From Dasypus novemcinctus (lineage: Eukaryota > Chordata > Mammalia > Cingulata > Dasypodidae): DNA of 64,000 bases. Below, in pieces: positions 11,893-23,629 of the stretch (position 1 is its first letter; each line of letters opens with the position of its first letter). Location: positions 14,819,405 through 14,883,404 of the forward strand of contig NC_092216.1 in NCBI RefSeq assembly GCF_030445035.2, written 5' to 3'. A program made the translations under genes and the position numbers. The notes beneath the pieces are model-generated. The model had not been told where the DNA came from and did not search any database. It saw only the letters and a program-made list of their open reading frames with translations.

Positions 11893-13462
11893 AACTTGCT
11901 TTCTGTATTCAATCCAATATAGTTATCATTTCGTGTCAGTAAGTACATATTATTATCATTAGAACATGTCTGTTCTCATGCATATATGTAGTACTGCATT
12001 TATATCTTTATGTATTTGTCCAAACATTTCCTTCGCATGGATTTCCAGAAGTGGCCTAGCCGAGGGAATGCCAGAAGGGCTCCCTCAGTTTGTGCCACGG
12101 CTAGCATGAGGAAGGCACATTTCTCATGTACTTCTTGGCCTTGAAGAATGTGCGACTTATTACGTCTTAGCCAGTCTGGTAGATAAAGTTGACTAAGGTG
12201 GGATTTACTCATTATTGGTGACATCACAGGACCATAAGAACATCCTTTGATGTGATTATTGATTATTTAAAATTTCCTTTTGAAGTGCTTGTAGTTGACA
12301 GTTCAGTTTTAACTGTGTTTATTTTCAGGACTTGAATTTTGTGAAAACTGTTTAAGACCACATAACTGGAAGTATTATGTGCTCCTAAAAGACATTGGAG
12401 ATACAGTCTACAAGAAGCCCCTAACCTCTTTGTTGTTTTTAGTATCCACATGTAGGAATAGGTGGTTGGGTATCCCCATAAGGAAGTCCTTGCTCTCTAA
12501 GTTGGGGGGTCCTGCCCTTCTTTCTTCAGTTAGGGCACTGGGGGAGTGATCACCAAGAGAAAGGCTTCTGTTTTACAGATGTTTAGTTAGTTCTTGGTGT
12601 TGAGGAATAGGTCATTCAAGGGGCTTTTGCCTTGTGTGGTCCTGCTTGCCCTGTTGGGGTTTGGGATGCAATTCCTCATAGGAGCTTGTGTATTTTAGTG
12701 TTACGTTCTCATGAATGCCTCTTGGAACCGTTATTTGCCAGTGAAAGAAAACTCAGCCCAAACCGGTTCACATAGAAGTTGTGAATAGTGACTCACGCAA
12801 TGACCCGGTCCACGAGTAGGTCTGGTTTGGGTGTAGCTTGAAGAAGGTGCTCAAATCATGTCAACCAGAACCAGTTTTTTCTGTATGTGTCTCAGCTTTG
12901 TTTCTTCTAGACTGAGTACATTTTTACATGCACACCCCTCTGGCTTCAGGACTGGTCTACGGGGTTAAACCCAGCAAGGCAGACACAGTGACCCTGGTGG
13001 CCGGGGGACGTCAGCCCCCAGCCCCCACGCCCTCTGCTGCCTCTGCCTGGGGTCTCTGGAGTGGCAAGTCTGTCCTTAGAGCCTGGCTGGGGGGCTGGCA
13101 GGCACGACCTGGGGCAGCAGAGGGCGTCCAGGTCTTCTGACCTTGCAAGGGCACCAGGGGTGAGAAACTGCTCTGTATGGGACTCTCTAAACTGCATGGT
13201 TTTGCCCGAGAGAAAATGGACATGTGTGCCTGACCTGTGTGCGGTGAAAGAGAAGGCCATTGGTGCAGCAGCAGCTCTGGACGGGACTGGACGGCTCCTG
13301 GGTCCAGCACATGCTCCAGAGTTGGGATTCATCAGTGGACAGTGGCACCCATCAGAAGGCTTTCAGTGATGTAATGCTTGGGTTGGAACCTCGAAAGAGC
13401 CCAGGGGGCCCAGGAGGCATCTTTCACTCCGGGGAGTTCAGAAGAAAGAGCTTTTGATGCTG
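11893..13462. other. No gene recognised
   Basis: 11893-12060 may be an old LINE remnant. 12900-13450 is GC richer, with overlapping frames of up to 128 residues on both strands but no recognisable domain. Nothing here matches the first exon of TRDMT1. Confidence 0.45.
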
Positions 13463-16440
13463 TCATTAAAAATAAACTTTATCTATTTTTAATTGTGGTA
13501 AAATGTACATAACGTAAAAATCATTTTAACCATTTTAAGTGAACAAGTCCTCAGCCAACAATACTAGGTAACTTTCACCGCTATTTCTAGACTGTTTTCA
13601 TCATCCCAAACCAAAACTCAATGATCATTTTGCAAAATTCCCTATTCCCTTCTCTTGCTACCCCTGGTAACTATTCTGCTTTCTGTCTCTTTGAATTTGC
13701 TGGTTCTAAGTATTTCATATAAGAGAAATAATAGAATATTTGTCCTTTGGTGTCTGGCTTATTTCAGTCAATATAATATCTTCAAGGTTCATCCACCTTG
13801 AGTGCAGGTACCAGCACTTCATTTATTTTTACAGGAGAAAAATACTCTATTATATGTATATAACACGTTTTGTTTATTCATGCATTTGTTGATGGACAAT
13901 GGGGTTGCTTCCAGCTTTTGGCAATTATTAATAATGCTGTGTCGAATTTTGTGCAAATGTCTGTTCAAGTCCCGTTTTCAATTGTTTGGGGTATATTCCT
14001 AGGAGTAGAAATGCCAGGTCAAATGGAAATTCTGTGTTTAATTTTCTGTTTTTCCATAGTGCCTGCACCATTTTACATTCCTGTGAACAATGTACAAGGT
14101 ACAAGAGTTCCTGTTTCTCTGCATCCTCACCAATAGTTCTTATTTTCAGTTTCCTTAAATAATAGCCATCCTGGTGGGCGTGAAGTAGTGTCTCAGGGTA
14201 GTTTTAAGTATTTATTTAATGGCTTATGGTGTTGGGCATCTTTTCATATACTTACTGACTATTGGAATGTCTGCTTTGGAGAACTGTCTATTCAAACCCT
14301 TGGACCATTTTTTAATTGGGTTGTCTTTTTGTTGTTGAGTTGTAAGAGTTCTTTATATGTTCTGGATATTAAACCTTTATCATATATATGGTTTCCAATA
14401 CTTTCTTCCATCCTTCAGGGTGTCTTTTTGCTTTCTTGCTACTGTTGTTTGATGCATAAAAGTTTTTAATTTTGATGCAGCCCCATTTATTCTTTAATTG
14501 TTGTGCTTTTGGTGTAAATTATAAAAATCTATTACCTATTAACAAGGTCCTGAAGATATGTCCCTATGTTTCCCTGTAAGATTAGTATAATTACATTGGC
14601 AAAGAAAAGGAAGAGGACACAAATAACTAAAATCAAGAATGAAAGGAGGGGCATTTCTACTGACCCTACAGAAATAAAAAGGATTATAAGAGGGTACTTA
14701 TGAACAATTATATGCCAACAAATTAGTAAACCCAGATGAAATGGACAGATTCTTAGAAACATGTTAATTACCTAATCTGATGATGTAAGAAGAAATACTC
14801 TCAACAGACCTATAACAAGTGAAGAGATTGAATCAGCAATCAAAAATCTTCCAAAAAACAGAAGAGGAATTATTGCTTCCTAATTCAGTCTGTGAGGCCA
14901 GCATTACCCTGACACCAAAGCCAAATAAAGATAACATAAGAAAAGAAAATTTCAGACAATATCCCTTATGAATATAGTGGGGGAAAAATGGCAAACCAAA
15001 TCTGACAGTATAGTAAAAGCATTATACACTATGACCAGGTGAGTCATTCTAGGAATACAAGAGTGGTTCAACATAATAAAATCAGTCAGTATAGTACACC
15101 ACATTAATAGAATGAAGAAAAACACATGATCATCTTAATTGATGCAGAAAAAGGAATTTGAAAAGTCCAATATCCTTTCATGATAAAAACAGTGAGAAAA
15201 CTTGGAATAGAAGGGAACTTTCTCAATATGATAAGTGGGATTAATGAAAAACCCACACAAAATATCATACTCAATGGTCAGTAACTAAGCTTTCCCCTTA
15301 AGATCAGGAAGAAGACAAGGATGCCTGCTGTCACCACTGTTAATCAACATTGTACCAGAAGTTCTATCCAGAGCAATCAGGCAAGAGAAAGAGAACTTCC
15401 TTTCCAGGTTAGAAAGGAAGAAGTAAAATTATCCTTGTTTGCCAGTGTCATGATCCTGTATATAGAAAATCCCAAAAGAATCTATAAGAAAGCTACTGGA
15501 ACTCATAAAGGAATTCAGCAGAGTTGCAGGATACAAGATAAACACACTAGTTTAGTTGGATTTCTATACACTAGTAATGAACAATCTGAAAAGGAAATCA
15601 AGAATACATTCCATTTACAATAGCATCTAAAAGAATAAAACTTAACAATGGAGATGAAATGTTTACTCCAAAAACTACAAAACATTGCTGAAAGAAATAA
15701 CAGAATAAATGGGAAGACATTCTATGTTCATGGGTTGGAAGACTTACTATTGTTAAGATGTCAATTCAGCAGTTAAGGTCTGCTGCTAAGGTTTCCACCC
15801 TAGATGCAAGAAAAAGAAGCCTTTGCAATTTCTGTCTGTCTGGTTGTGGCAGCCAAGATTGAATGGGGGAATATAGGAAATCCTAAAAATGGGGAAGGGG
15901 AAATAATCTTTGCAACTCAGAAATGACCTTAAAAACAGCAAGTAGCCTTAAAAAAAAAAAAAAAAAGGTGTCAGTTCTGCCTAAAGGATCCACAAATTCA
16001 AGGTAATCCCTATAAGAATTCGAGCAATCTTTATTGGAGAAATGGAGATGCTTATCCTCAAATTAATATGGAATTACAAGTTGCTATGAATAGTCAAAAC
16101 AGTCTTAAAAAAGAACAAGTTGGAGGATTCACACTTCCTATTTCAAAACTTGCTACAAAGCTACAGTAATTAGAACAGTGTGGTACTGGAATAAGGATAG
16201 ACATATATACCAATGGAATAGGATTAAGAATCCAGAGTTAAATCCATACATCTATAGCCAGTTGATTTTCAACAAAGGCGCTAAGCCCATTCAATGGGGG
16301 AAAGAGCAGTCTCTTCAACACATGGTGCTGGAACAACTAGAAATCCATATGCAAAAGAATCTATATGGACCCCTAACTCTCACCATATGCAAAAATTAAT
16401 TCAAAATAGATCAAAGACCTAAATATAAGTGCTAATACTA
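13463..16440 (-). mobile_element. Twin-primed LINE-1 with inverted 5' part
   Basis: 13463-14543 is the L1 3' end on the minus strand (complement of 'ggtatattcctaggagtaga', 'tgttgggcatcttttcatat', 'ttgatgcataaaag'). 14544-16440 is ORF2 on the plus strand ('atgaacaattatatgccaac', 'ggtgctggaacaactagaa', 'gatcaaagacctaaatataa'). The two pieces meet in opposite directions, and their far ends are adjacent in L1 order, as expected from twin priming. All frames are broken. Confidence 0.85.
15768..15968 (+). mobile_element. Unidentified A-tailed insert within the L1
   Basis: L1 text 'gttaagatgtcaattc' is cut at 15767 and resumes as 'gtgtcagttctgcc' at 15968, so about 200 bp is inserted. It ends in about 17 A's and is flanked by near-identical TGTCAATTC/TGTCAGTTC. 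The body does not resemble the SINE, L1 or LTRs of this window, and I do not recognise it. Confidence 0.6.
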
Positions 16441-17118
16441 TCCTTTTGTATTGATTGACCATAGGTGTTTTGTATATTACTATGTGTAGTTTATAAACAA
16501 ACATATCCATTTAAACTCTGAACACTGACAGTTTCCCCTCATAAGTTTTCTAAAATACAGACTTTCTATAAAAAACAAAATTAGGTGAAGTTTTGTTTTT
16601 CCTTTAAATAAAATGCAATTTAAAAATACATATCTATAATTCTACCTGTTTCTGCCTCTCTTTCCTCCCCTCCCCTCCCTCTCTCCCTCCCTCCCTCTTT
16701 CTCTCTTTCTTCTCTTTTCTTCTATCTCTCTCTTTGTCTCTCTGTTTCTGTCTCTCTCCCAGAAGTAACATTGTTAACTCACTCCTGAGATGTTCTCAGC
16801 TCTCAGGCAGCTCCTGTCCATCCTGGCTGAGGATCTCTTGTATTTAATAAGGTGCTAGTAACAATGATTAAAATTATATCTTGACCCAAAGTAAATTTAT
16901 TTGGTTGAATATTAACTGAATACCTAAGGAAATTGAATGGATACTTTTTATATTTTTAAACTAAATTTTATTTTATTTGATTAATAGAAGTAATTTATTA
17001 ACAACTTTTGAAATACAAGAACCTTTAAAAAGAAACCAGAACTATACTACGCTAATAATGACAAAAGCTTTTGGCAATGACTTTAAATCCAAAGCCTATA
17101 TGGGTGTGTTGTTTGGTA
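16441..17118. other. No gene; C/T-rich tract inside
   Basis: A/T-rich sequence around a C/T tract at 16650-16765 (tcct, ctct and ccctc repeats). No exon or RNA gene seen. Confidence 0.55.
16650..16765. repeat. Polypyrimidine (CT-rich) low-complexity tract
   Basis: Almost pure C and T on the + strand for about 110 bases ('ctctccctccctccctcttt'). Confidence 0.9.
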
Positions 17119-17422
17119 TTTTTTTTTTAAAGATTGATTTATTTTTTATTTATTTCTCTCCCTTCCCCGCTGCCCCCCCCCCCCAGTTGTCTGCTTTCTG
17201 TGTCTGCTTGTATTCCTGTCAGTGGCACTGGGGATCTGTGTCTCTTTTCATTGCGTCATCTTGCTGCGTCAACCCTCCATCCCTGCGTGGCACGGCTCTC
17301 CTTGCATGCATCAGCACTGCACGTGGGCCAGCTCACCACACGGGTCAGGGGACCCTGGGTTTGAACCCTGGACTTCCCATGTGGTAGGCAGATGCTCTAT
17401 TCTTTGGGCCAAATCCGCTTCC
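17119..17422 (-). mobile_element. DAS-like SINE, antisense, shorter copy
   Basis: A/T run, C/T segment and 'ccaaatccgcttccc' end as in the other copies, but the middle is about 100 bp shorter than in the copy at 5129. Confidence 0.88.
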
Positions 17423-18329
17423 CGTGTTCAGTACTTTTATTCCTAGTTAAGCTGTGGCTTTCAGTGGAAGGAAGTAGACAGTGATGCTTTCATCGATCCT
17501 CCACGTCATTACAGCCCAGTGTCAGTGTCTGTGCTGTGACAGCTGGAAGCTTTCTGGGACCCCAGAAAAGATCTGCTCTTGGAGCTAATCCATTCGGGTG
17601 GGTATGGGCCTCTGATCAGGCTGGGTCCAGGTAGGCCTTGGACTGGACTGTTCCGGGGAGGTGTGGCCCAGGGTGGGCCTTGGTCCTCTTGCTCGAGTCC
17701 TTCATGAGCGGAGGGCTGAGAGCAGACCTGCAGAGAAAGCTGGAGAGACAGAAACGCGGGAGGCTGGGAGAGATGAGGCCCGAGGAGGGGAGACGAGCCG
17801 TGGGCCGATGGCCCCAGCTGGGCTCAGGAGGGAAGGGGCCTGGGGGAGGCAGAGACCCAGGCCGGCAGAGCCCCACCTTGCCTCGCCACGTGGCAGGAGT
17901 CCAGGACAGCCAGCGCCGCCTTGGGGAGACAGCACCCTGAAGGCGCTTGATTTGGACCTTGTCATGGCCTCAGAGCCAAGCTTTTAGCCTAACAAACTGC
18001 CATCATGTAGGCCAGCCCACTTCTGCTGTATTGCTCCTGCAGCTTCTAGTAAACTTACGGCAGTGCCCAATTTGAGGTCTCAGGTTTGATCAGAGTGAGG
18101 CAATTCAGTTAGCCCTGTGAGATACAGATCAGAGAATCATGATAAAGAAGGAAAAGAAAAAACCTAATAACATAACCACTTATTTCAAAGTACACTTTTC
18201 AATTCTGTATTTATTTGTTTTTACACATTGGTTTTTTCTACTGCATAATTAACTGTACATGATAGAAGTGACCAATCAAATTTTTTTACTTTCCTATTTG
18301 ATTAGGAAGGTCAGGCAGTGTGAATTTGT
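17423..18329. other. No gene; GC-rich patch
   Basis: 17590-17950 is GC rich with overlapping frames on both strands, but it carries no TRDMT1 exon 1 (no MEPLRVLELYSGVGG-like reading) and no other recognisable protein. The remainder is A/T rich. Confidence 0.5.
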
Positions 18330-19012
18330 GCCTCACCACTAACTACTGCCAACCTGACCTTCTTCCCAACAACTTTTCCAGAGAGTGTCAGCAAAGCTGC
18401 TGTCCAGATGTGTGGTGTGCATTTCTTGCTACTCTACTAAGAAGAGTACTGCTGGCAGGAATTACGGGCGTGCTCTCAGCGGCATTTCTAGCATCTCATA
18501 CAGAGCTCTCTCTCACTGTACACGTGATGTGGGCTCTGGGTGGGAGGCTCTTTGTCTCTTCAGAGATAACCTTAGCCTAAACTGTCTGTCCTGACCTGTG
18601 GGTGTGGAACGGTAAGGGGCTGCAGTCCTGCCCTTGGTGACCATGGCAACGCCGCCAGTCCCAGGAAACAGTTTAACAATGCAAGGTCTATAAACTTTAA
18701 ATATTCAGGGAAAATGCAAACCAAATGGGCTAAAAGCTTATCTAGAATGTATGAAGTCCATGATAAAAGCTTCCCTAGGATGTGGAAGATATATGCTAAT
18801 TCAAGCCTATTGAGCACTGAAACAAAAGGACCATTTGGCCTTTTCTTTGTATAAAAGGGACTCAGAAATCCTTGTTCAGGGCTGGGGATTGAAACAGAAA
18901 GCTCCTAAGTCTGGACACCGTCAATAATAAACCATTTTTCCTTCTCAAAATCATTCCTGAGTCCTGGCCTCTCTATACACGAATAACTGAACCTCTCTCA
19001 AATTCTACAGCA
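18330..19012 (+). mobile_element. Probable solo retroviral LTR
   Basis: Within this stretch a TATA-like box TATAAAAG (18851-18858) is followed 74 bases later by AATAAA (18926-18931) and the end CTCAAATTCTACA near 19012, which is the promoter-to-polyadenylation order of an ERV LTR. The 5' boundary is uncertain (anywhere from 18320 to 18590). There is no internal ERV sequence. Confidence 0.55.
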
Positions 19013-20031
19013 CGTGCCATCCGCCTTTCGGCTGAGGCCTTCTGAGGCTGGGAACCTGCTAGACCTGCCCTGGCCTCATGCAGCCAAGCTGACAGCCTTG
19101 GAAAATCCCTGTGTGCTTCTCCAGCCAGAATGTAGCAACAGTTTTTGCTCTTTTTTCCTGTTGATAAATACTAAGCTCCAGAATAATAATTGAAATATCA
19201 TGATAAAAACTCATCTAAGCAATTGGTCAAAGTGTTGAAACACATCCCATTAAACATTTAATTTTCAAAGTTTCTTTAAGACCCACCTACAAAGCTGGGT
19301 GAGCAGCTGCGATTTGTGGTGGGAGATCCTGATGACGAATCCCCTTGCTCTTTGCTTTTTACCCTTGAGAATTACTACTGCAGATGCCGTCATATTCCCC
19401 TCCCAATCATTTAGGTGCTGCATGCCGACAAAACGCTACAGAAGTATGGTCACTTGGATATTTTTAGTGATCCATTTCCAAAATGTGTGGATATGGCTTA
19501 ACAGTAAAGATTTTTGGAGATGATAGATTTAAACTATATAGTAGGAAATATCAAGACTACTAGTTTTTGAAGATGAATTTAAGATTCTGACATTTGACAA
19601 GCTTGCGCTTTTAAAAATTTCTATTTATAAGTTTAACTTTTCCCTTAGAAGAACACCCATACACCAAAACAATTCTTGTTTGAAAAGTCTGATTTAATTT
19701 TTAGTAGTATCTTAGTATATCCAGTTCCAATTATAGAAATAATTTTTTAGGTCATGCAATAGGTCCTAACTTTATAATAGTTTAAAACACGTGCATCAAT
19801 CAGTGTGAACTGTGCATTTTTTTTACTGATTTTAAACATGTATTTTTCTCTGAGAAATTAATTTTCATGTCACCAGTTCTTGAATCTCTACATGAGGCAT
19901 ACCATTTGACATTGTTTTCTGTAATTTTTTTTTTTTATGTCTTCCGGACACATAACACAGAAACATTAATCACTGATTGTGGCACAAATTTGGCACATCA
20001 CTGGGGATTTTCAGTCAGCCTGAAAACAGAT
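19013..20031. other. No gene recognised
   Basis: A/T-rich sequence with T runs near 19925. No exon or clear repeat seen. Confidence 0.5.
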
Positions 20032-20045
20032 AAAAAGTACATTGA

Positions 20046-20218
20046 GGGCTGGGTTGAGAGCCTGCCTCCCACATTGGAGGTCCCAGGTTCAGTTCCTGGT
20101 GCCTCCTGAAAAAACAAAAGCAAACACAAGCAAAACAAAACAAAACAAAAAACAGGGATGCCAATGTGGCTCCATGGTTGAGGTCCCCAGTTCAATCCCC
20201 ACCCCTGGTACCAAAAAA
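20046..20218 (+). mobile_element. tRNA-derived SINE, dimeric, sense
   Basis: 'ggttgagagcctgcctccc...aggttcagttcctggtgcc' is a tRNA-like head, followed by an A/C-rich linker and a second similar piece ('atgtggctccatggttgag...agttcaatccc') with an A tail. The duplication AAAAAGTACATTGA flanks it near 20032-20045 and 20219-20232. Confidence 0.85.
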
Positions 20219-20232
20219 AAAAAGTACATTGA

Positions 20233-21622
20233 CCAATTCCAGGCAGTCCCAGTTTGCTGCATTTATAGTGGAGATGCAAGCAGCCAGCATCATTCTGGTT
20301 ACAAATAGCCTCTTGTTTAGCAAACAATAAAATAGCACAATGAAATTCAAGTTCATTTAATTCTGAGCACTCTTAACAATTCTTAGCACGAATTATAACA
20401 GCTTTGTTATTTTACCAGATGATCCTTCAGTTCACACTTCTTTTCTTTAAAAGTGTTTTTCGATAATTGTCTCAAAATCTCACTGATGCCTTTGACACAA
20501 CCTTGAATTTATTTTATACTAAGGCAATTAACTATGAACTGAATCTAAACTCGCTGGAGGCAGCTCCCACTTCCTGACCATCTGTCAAGTCTCCACTGGC
20601 CCTGAGCACCAGGCACAAGGGCTGCCTCCCCAGGAGGGTGCCCAGGGCTATGGCTGGGCCTGGCCGCAGGGGAGAAGGCACCCCGTGGGCGTTCCCATGA
20701 TGTTTGTGCCCGACAGCGTCAGCTCTTGGGTTTGGGTGTGTGTCAGCCCCCCTGGGCTTTTCCCCCAGGGCCCACTCACTGCTGCTCCTCACGCCCCCAG
20801 GTTTTTTCTTTTTGGTATACTCGGTCTGAACGAAAGGAACTGTTGACCACCAAACTGTTGTTAAAGAAACAGCGACTTAGAGCTGTTTCCCTGATCGTTG
20901 TCTTAAGTCTCAAATGCTTTTACTTTTAAAACTTTTCACATTTTTTTTTCCTGCTTTGGGATAAGATATACACATAACTGGTTTTGTATATATTTGGAGA
21001 GGAGGAGTGCAAACGAATGGCAATTGCAAAATATAGCAGCAGTTATACTCATTTTGAATTTTGATGGCTATTTAAAAATTATGGCAAAATTGTCCAAATC
21101 TGAAAGCATTTTGAAAATGCCCTTTGTCAGCAACAAGACAGGGGCAGTAAAGGAAAAAGACTTGCCTACAAATATTTTCATTGGTGTTGTAAAGCAGCTT
21201 TGTATTAACGTTAGGAAATGAGGAGCAAATGGTAGTTGGTTTTTCTGTATGAAGTTCTAAGTAATATGGTTTTTAAGAGCATAGTTCACTTTCCTGTTCA
21301 TTGTTCGTTAAATTTAGGAAAAATTTCCATGAAACTGTTAAGGGTGTGCCTAAATGAAGGGAAGAAAAAATATAGGAGGTAATGATCAAAATAAGCTTTT
21401 GCATTTCAGTTCTAATTTTGGGGTGTTATTGGAGAGGAGCCAAAGGTCCATGTCCAGATGTCCCCCTCGTGCCTGGACCTCCTCTGACAGTCTGAGAGCT
21501 GGATGCCTGACTGAGGAGGGGAAGAACCGGACCATTAAATTCTGCCGTTTTGGCTTCTGTCTATACCAAACAAAATGTGCTTACGGGCTTTTCTTTTTAA
21601 GATTTTCCATTTATTGTTACAG
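20233..21622. other. No gene; end of intron 1
   Basis: Mostly A/T rich. 20530-20810 is GC rich without a recognisable product. Ends at the acceptor of TRDMT1 exon 2. Confidence 0.5.
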
Positions 21623-21732
21623 AAAGCTGTGTACCTGCACAAGTGGTGGCTGCCATCGATGTAAACACAGTTGCTAATGAAGTGTACAGATTTAACTTTC
21701 CTCACACACCGCTGCTGGCCAAGACAATTGAA
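21623..21732 (+). CDS. TRDMT1: TRDMT1 exon 2 (residues about 22-58)
   Basis: The exon is preceded by a pyrimidine-rich stretch and AG, and is followed by GTAAGT, a perfect donor. It opens with two bases completing a Glu codon begun in exon 1, then encodes 36 codons and ends on a codon boundary. It carries the second conserved motif of the methyltransferase fold, AAIDVN at residues 31-36, whose acidic residue helps hold the ribose of S-adenosylmethionine, followed by the NFPHT segment. The match to the human exon is close (for example NTVANEVY). Exon 1, which should carry the start codon and the first SAM-binding motif, is not in the upstream 21.6 kb. A solo LTR begins only 16 bases after the exon. 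Confidence 0.97.
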
Positions 21733-21748
21733 GTAAGTACTGGCTATT

Positions 21749-22220
21749 TGTAGCAGTTTGATATTATTGATGAATTCCAAAAAGAAATATTGGATTATGT
21801 TTGTAAACTGATCTTTTCCTCTAGGCATATTAGATTATATTGGTCTTAGGTTTACTTGATTAAGTAATTGTGTTAACCTCTTGTGCCATTCGGGCACAGA
21901 TAAGAGGCATGACAAAGGACAGAGTTAGGGGTTTTTAATGTTTTGATATTGGAGTTTGATGCTAAAGCTGGAGCCCTGGGAAGAAAGGAACCCTAAGCCC
22001 AGAGAGAAGAAGACATGGGAAGAGAAGAACCCAGGAAGCCTGAACCCTGGCAGACATTGGCACCCATCTTGCTCCAAAATGTGAAAATAGACTTTGGTGA
22101 GGGAAGTAACTTGTGCTTTATGGCCTGGGATCTCTAAGCTCCTACCCAAATAAATACTCTTTATAAAGACCAACCAATTTCTGGTATTTTGTATCAGCAC
22201 CCCTTTGGCTGACTAATACA
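21749..22220 (+). mobile_element. Solo LTR-like repeat, family A copy 2, beside exon 2
   Basis: It reads TGTAGCAGTTTGAT to GGCTGACTAATACA, the reverse of the copies at 1275-1725 and 41368-41870. CTATT before and CTAGT after suggest a 5-base target duplication. An AATAAA at 22149-22154 is in the gene's sense direction. It begins 16 bases after exon 2 of TRDMT1. Confidence 0.8.
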
Positions 22221-22344
22221 CTAGTGTTTTAATAAATATATAGTAGGGAAAATGTGATTGAAAAACATGGCAAAATAGTGGTTTCTGGAGTTTTAATTGG
22301 AAGATAAATGAAAAAGTCTAGGAAAGGAGAATTAATGTTTTATA

Positions 22345-22775
22345 TTCTATCATATGATAGTTAATTTCATGTATCAAACTTAGCCAGGTTATGGTGTCCA
22401 GTTATTTGGTCCAGCAAGCATTGCCTTGCTTGACTGTATTTTTGTGTTTCGATCGTTAGTGGGTTGATGCATGTATAGCCCAGTAACCAGCAATCAGAAA
22501 GGAGGCCTGCCTTCAGCAGTGAGGAAGTCCCGTCCAGTTGGCTGAAGGCCTTAAAGCCAGAAGTGAGGATTTAGCAACCAGCAGCCTCTTCAGCCAGCCA
22601 GCTGCTGCTTGGGAACGGTCACCTTCTTCAGAGTCCCAGCTTCCAGCCTGCCCTGCAGGCTTCAGACTTCCCAATCCCCACAGCAAAGCGGCCAATTCCT
22701 AGATAAAGATCTTAATATTCACATATTTATTTCTGTTATATAAGTTTCTGTTTCTCTGGAGAACCCTAACACATA
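22345..22775 (+). mobile_element. Old MaLR-type LTR-like repeat
   Basis: 'gatagttaatttcatgtat', 'aggttatggtgtccagtta', 'ttggctgaaggcctta', 'tggagaaccctaaca' follow the order of a common mammalian LTR-like consensus. The family name is not certain. Confidence 0.5.
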
Positions 22776-23629
22776 AAAGAAGCATGCTATTTTTTGCCTT
22801 TTTTTTTTTTTTCCACTTCCAGCTTTAGGAAGAGAGAGATCAGTATTTTGGTCTGTAGGAGAAAAGATTGACATGTCAGAATGTGCTGGACTTCCAAGTG
22901 GTTGGTTCTGTAGTGATGTTAAACTTTGTTAAATTCTTTACTTTTACTTAACATTCATGTACGACGTAGTATGTGGGAAAATCAAGGGAGGCAGAACTTG
23001 TTTTACTTGTTGAGTGTATCTTATTTGAGCAAGCATTTCAAAATTCTAGGTGCTGTTCACCTGTGATGAACTCAGCAGAGGGATTTAAAAGTATGTACAT
23101 TATGTGAGTTATTTTTAAAGTGACATGAAATTCTGGTTTTTCTCCCAGTTTTTAACGGAAATTTTCATGCTCAAATTTGCCATGAAGCCATCATTTACTT
23201 ACAAGAAACTGGACTCATTTTAATTGTGCAGTTTGAGTTTTGACCAATATACACAGCTGGGTAGGCGCATCACCAAAATGAAGCCCTAGACCATTTCCGT
23301 CGGCCTGGAATCCCCCATAGTGCCCCATTCTCGTCAGTCGCTGCCCCGGCCAACCGCTCGTCTGCTTTCTGTCGCGACTGGTTCACTTTCCCTTGTAGAA
23401 TGTGCTGGCTGTGGCCGTGAGGTGGCCCTCTCGCGAGCCTGCCTGCTGCTCAGCGTGATGCCGTGGAACGCCTGCACGCGGGTCTGCCGGCGGGCGCTCC
23501 TGCTGTGGCCGCGCCATGCAGAGCCGTCCAGGGCCGCACCCCTCAGCAGGCACCCTCAGCAGGCACCCTCGCCGCCTGCCCGCTCGTAGGGGAACGCCCA
23601 CACGCATGTCCTGTGGGCGTCGTCGTCGT
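22776..23629. other. Intron 2, no gene recognised
   Basis: A/T rich to 23280, then a GC-rich patch (23300-23600) with a short direct repeat (cagcaggcaccct twice near 23546). No exon seen. Confidence 0.5.

Noticed and set aside
1..21622. TRDMT1 exon 1
   Set aside because: Searched the GC-rich patches at 8.5, 13.0, 17.7 and 20.6 kb for the conserved VLELYSGVGG coding text and found none; it should lie upstream.
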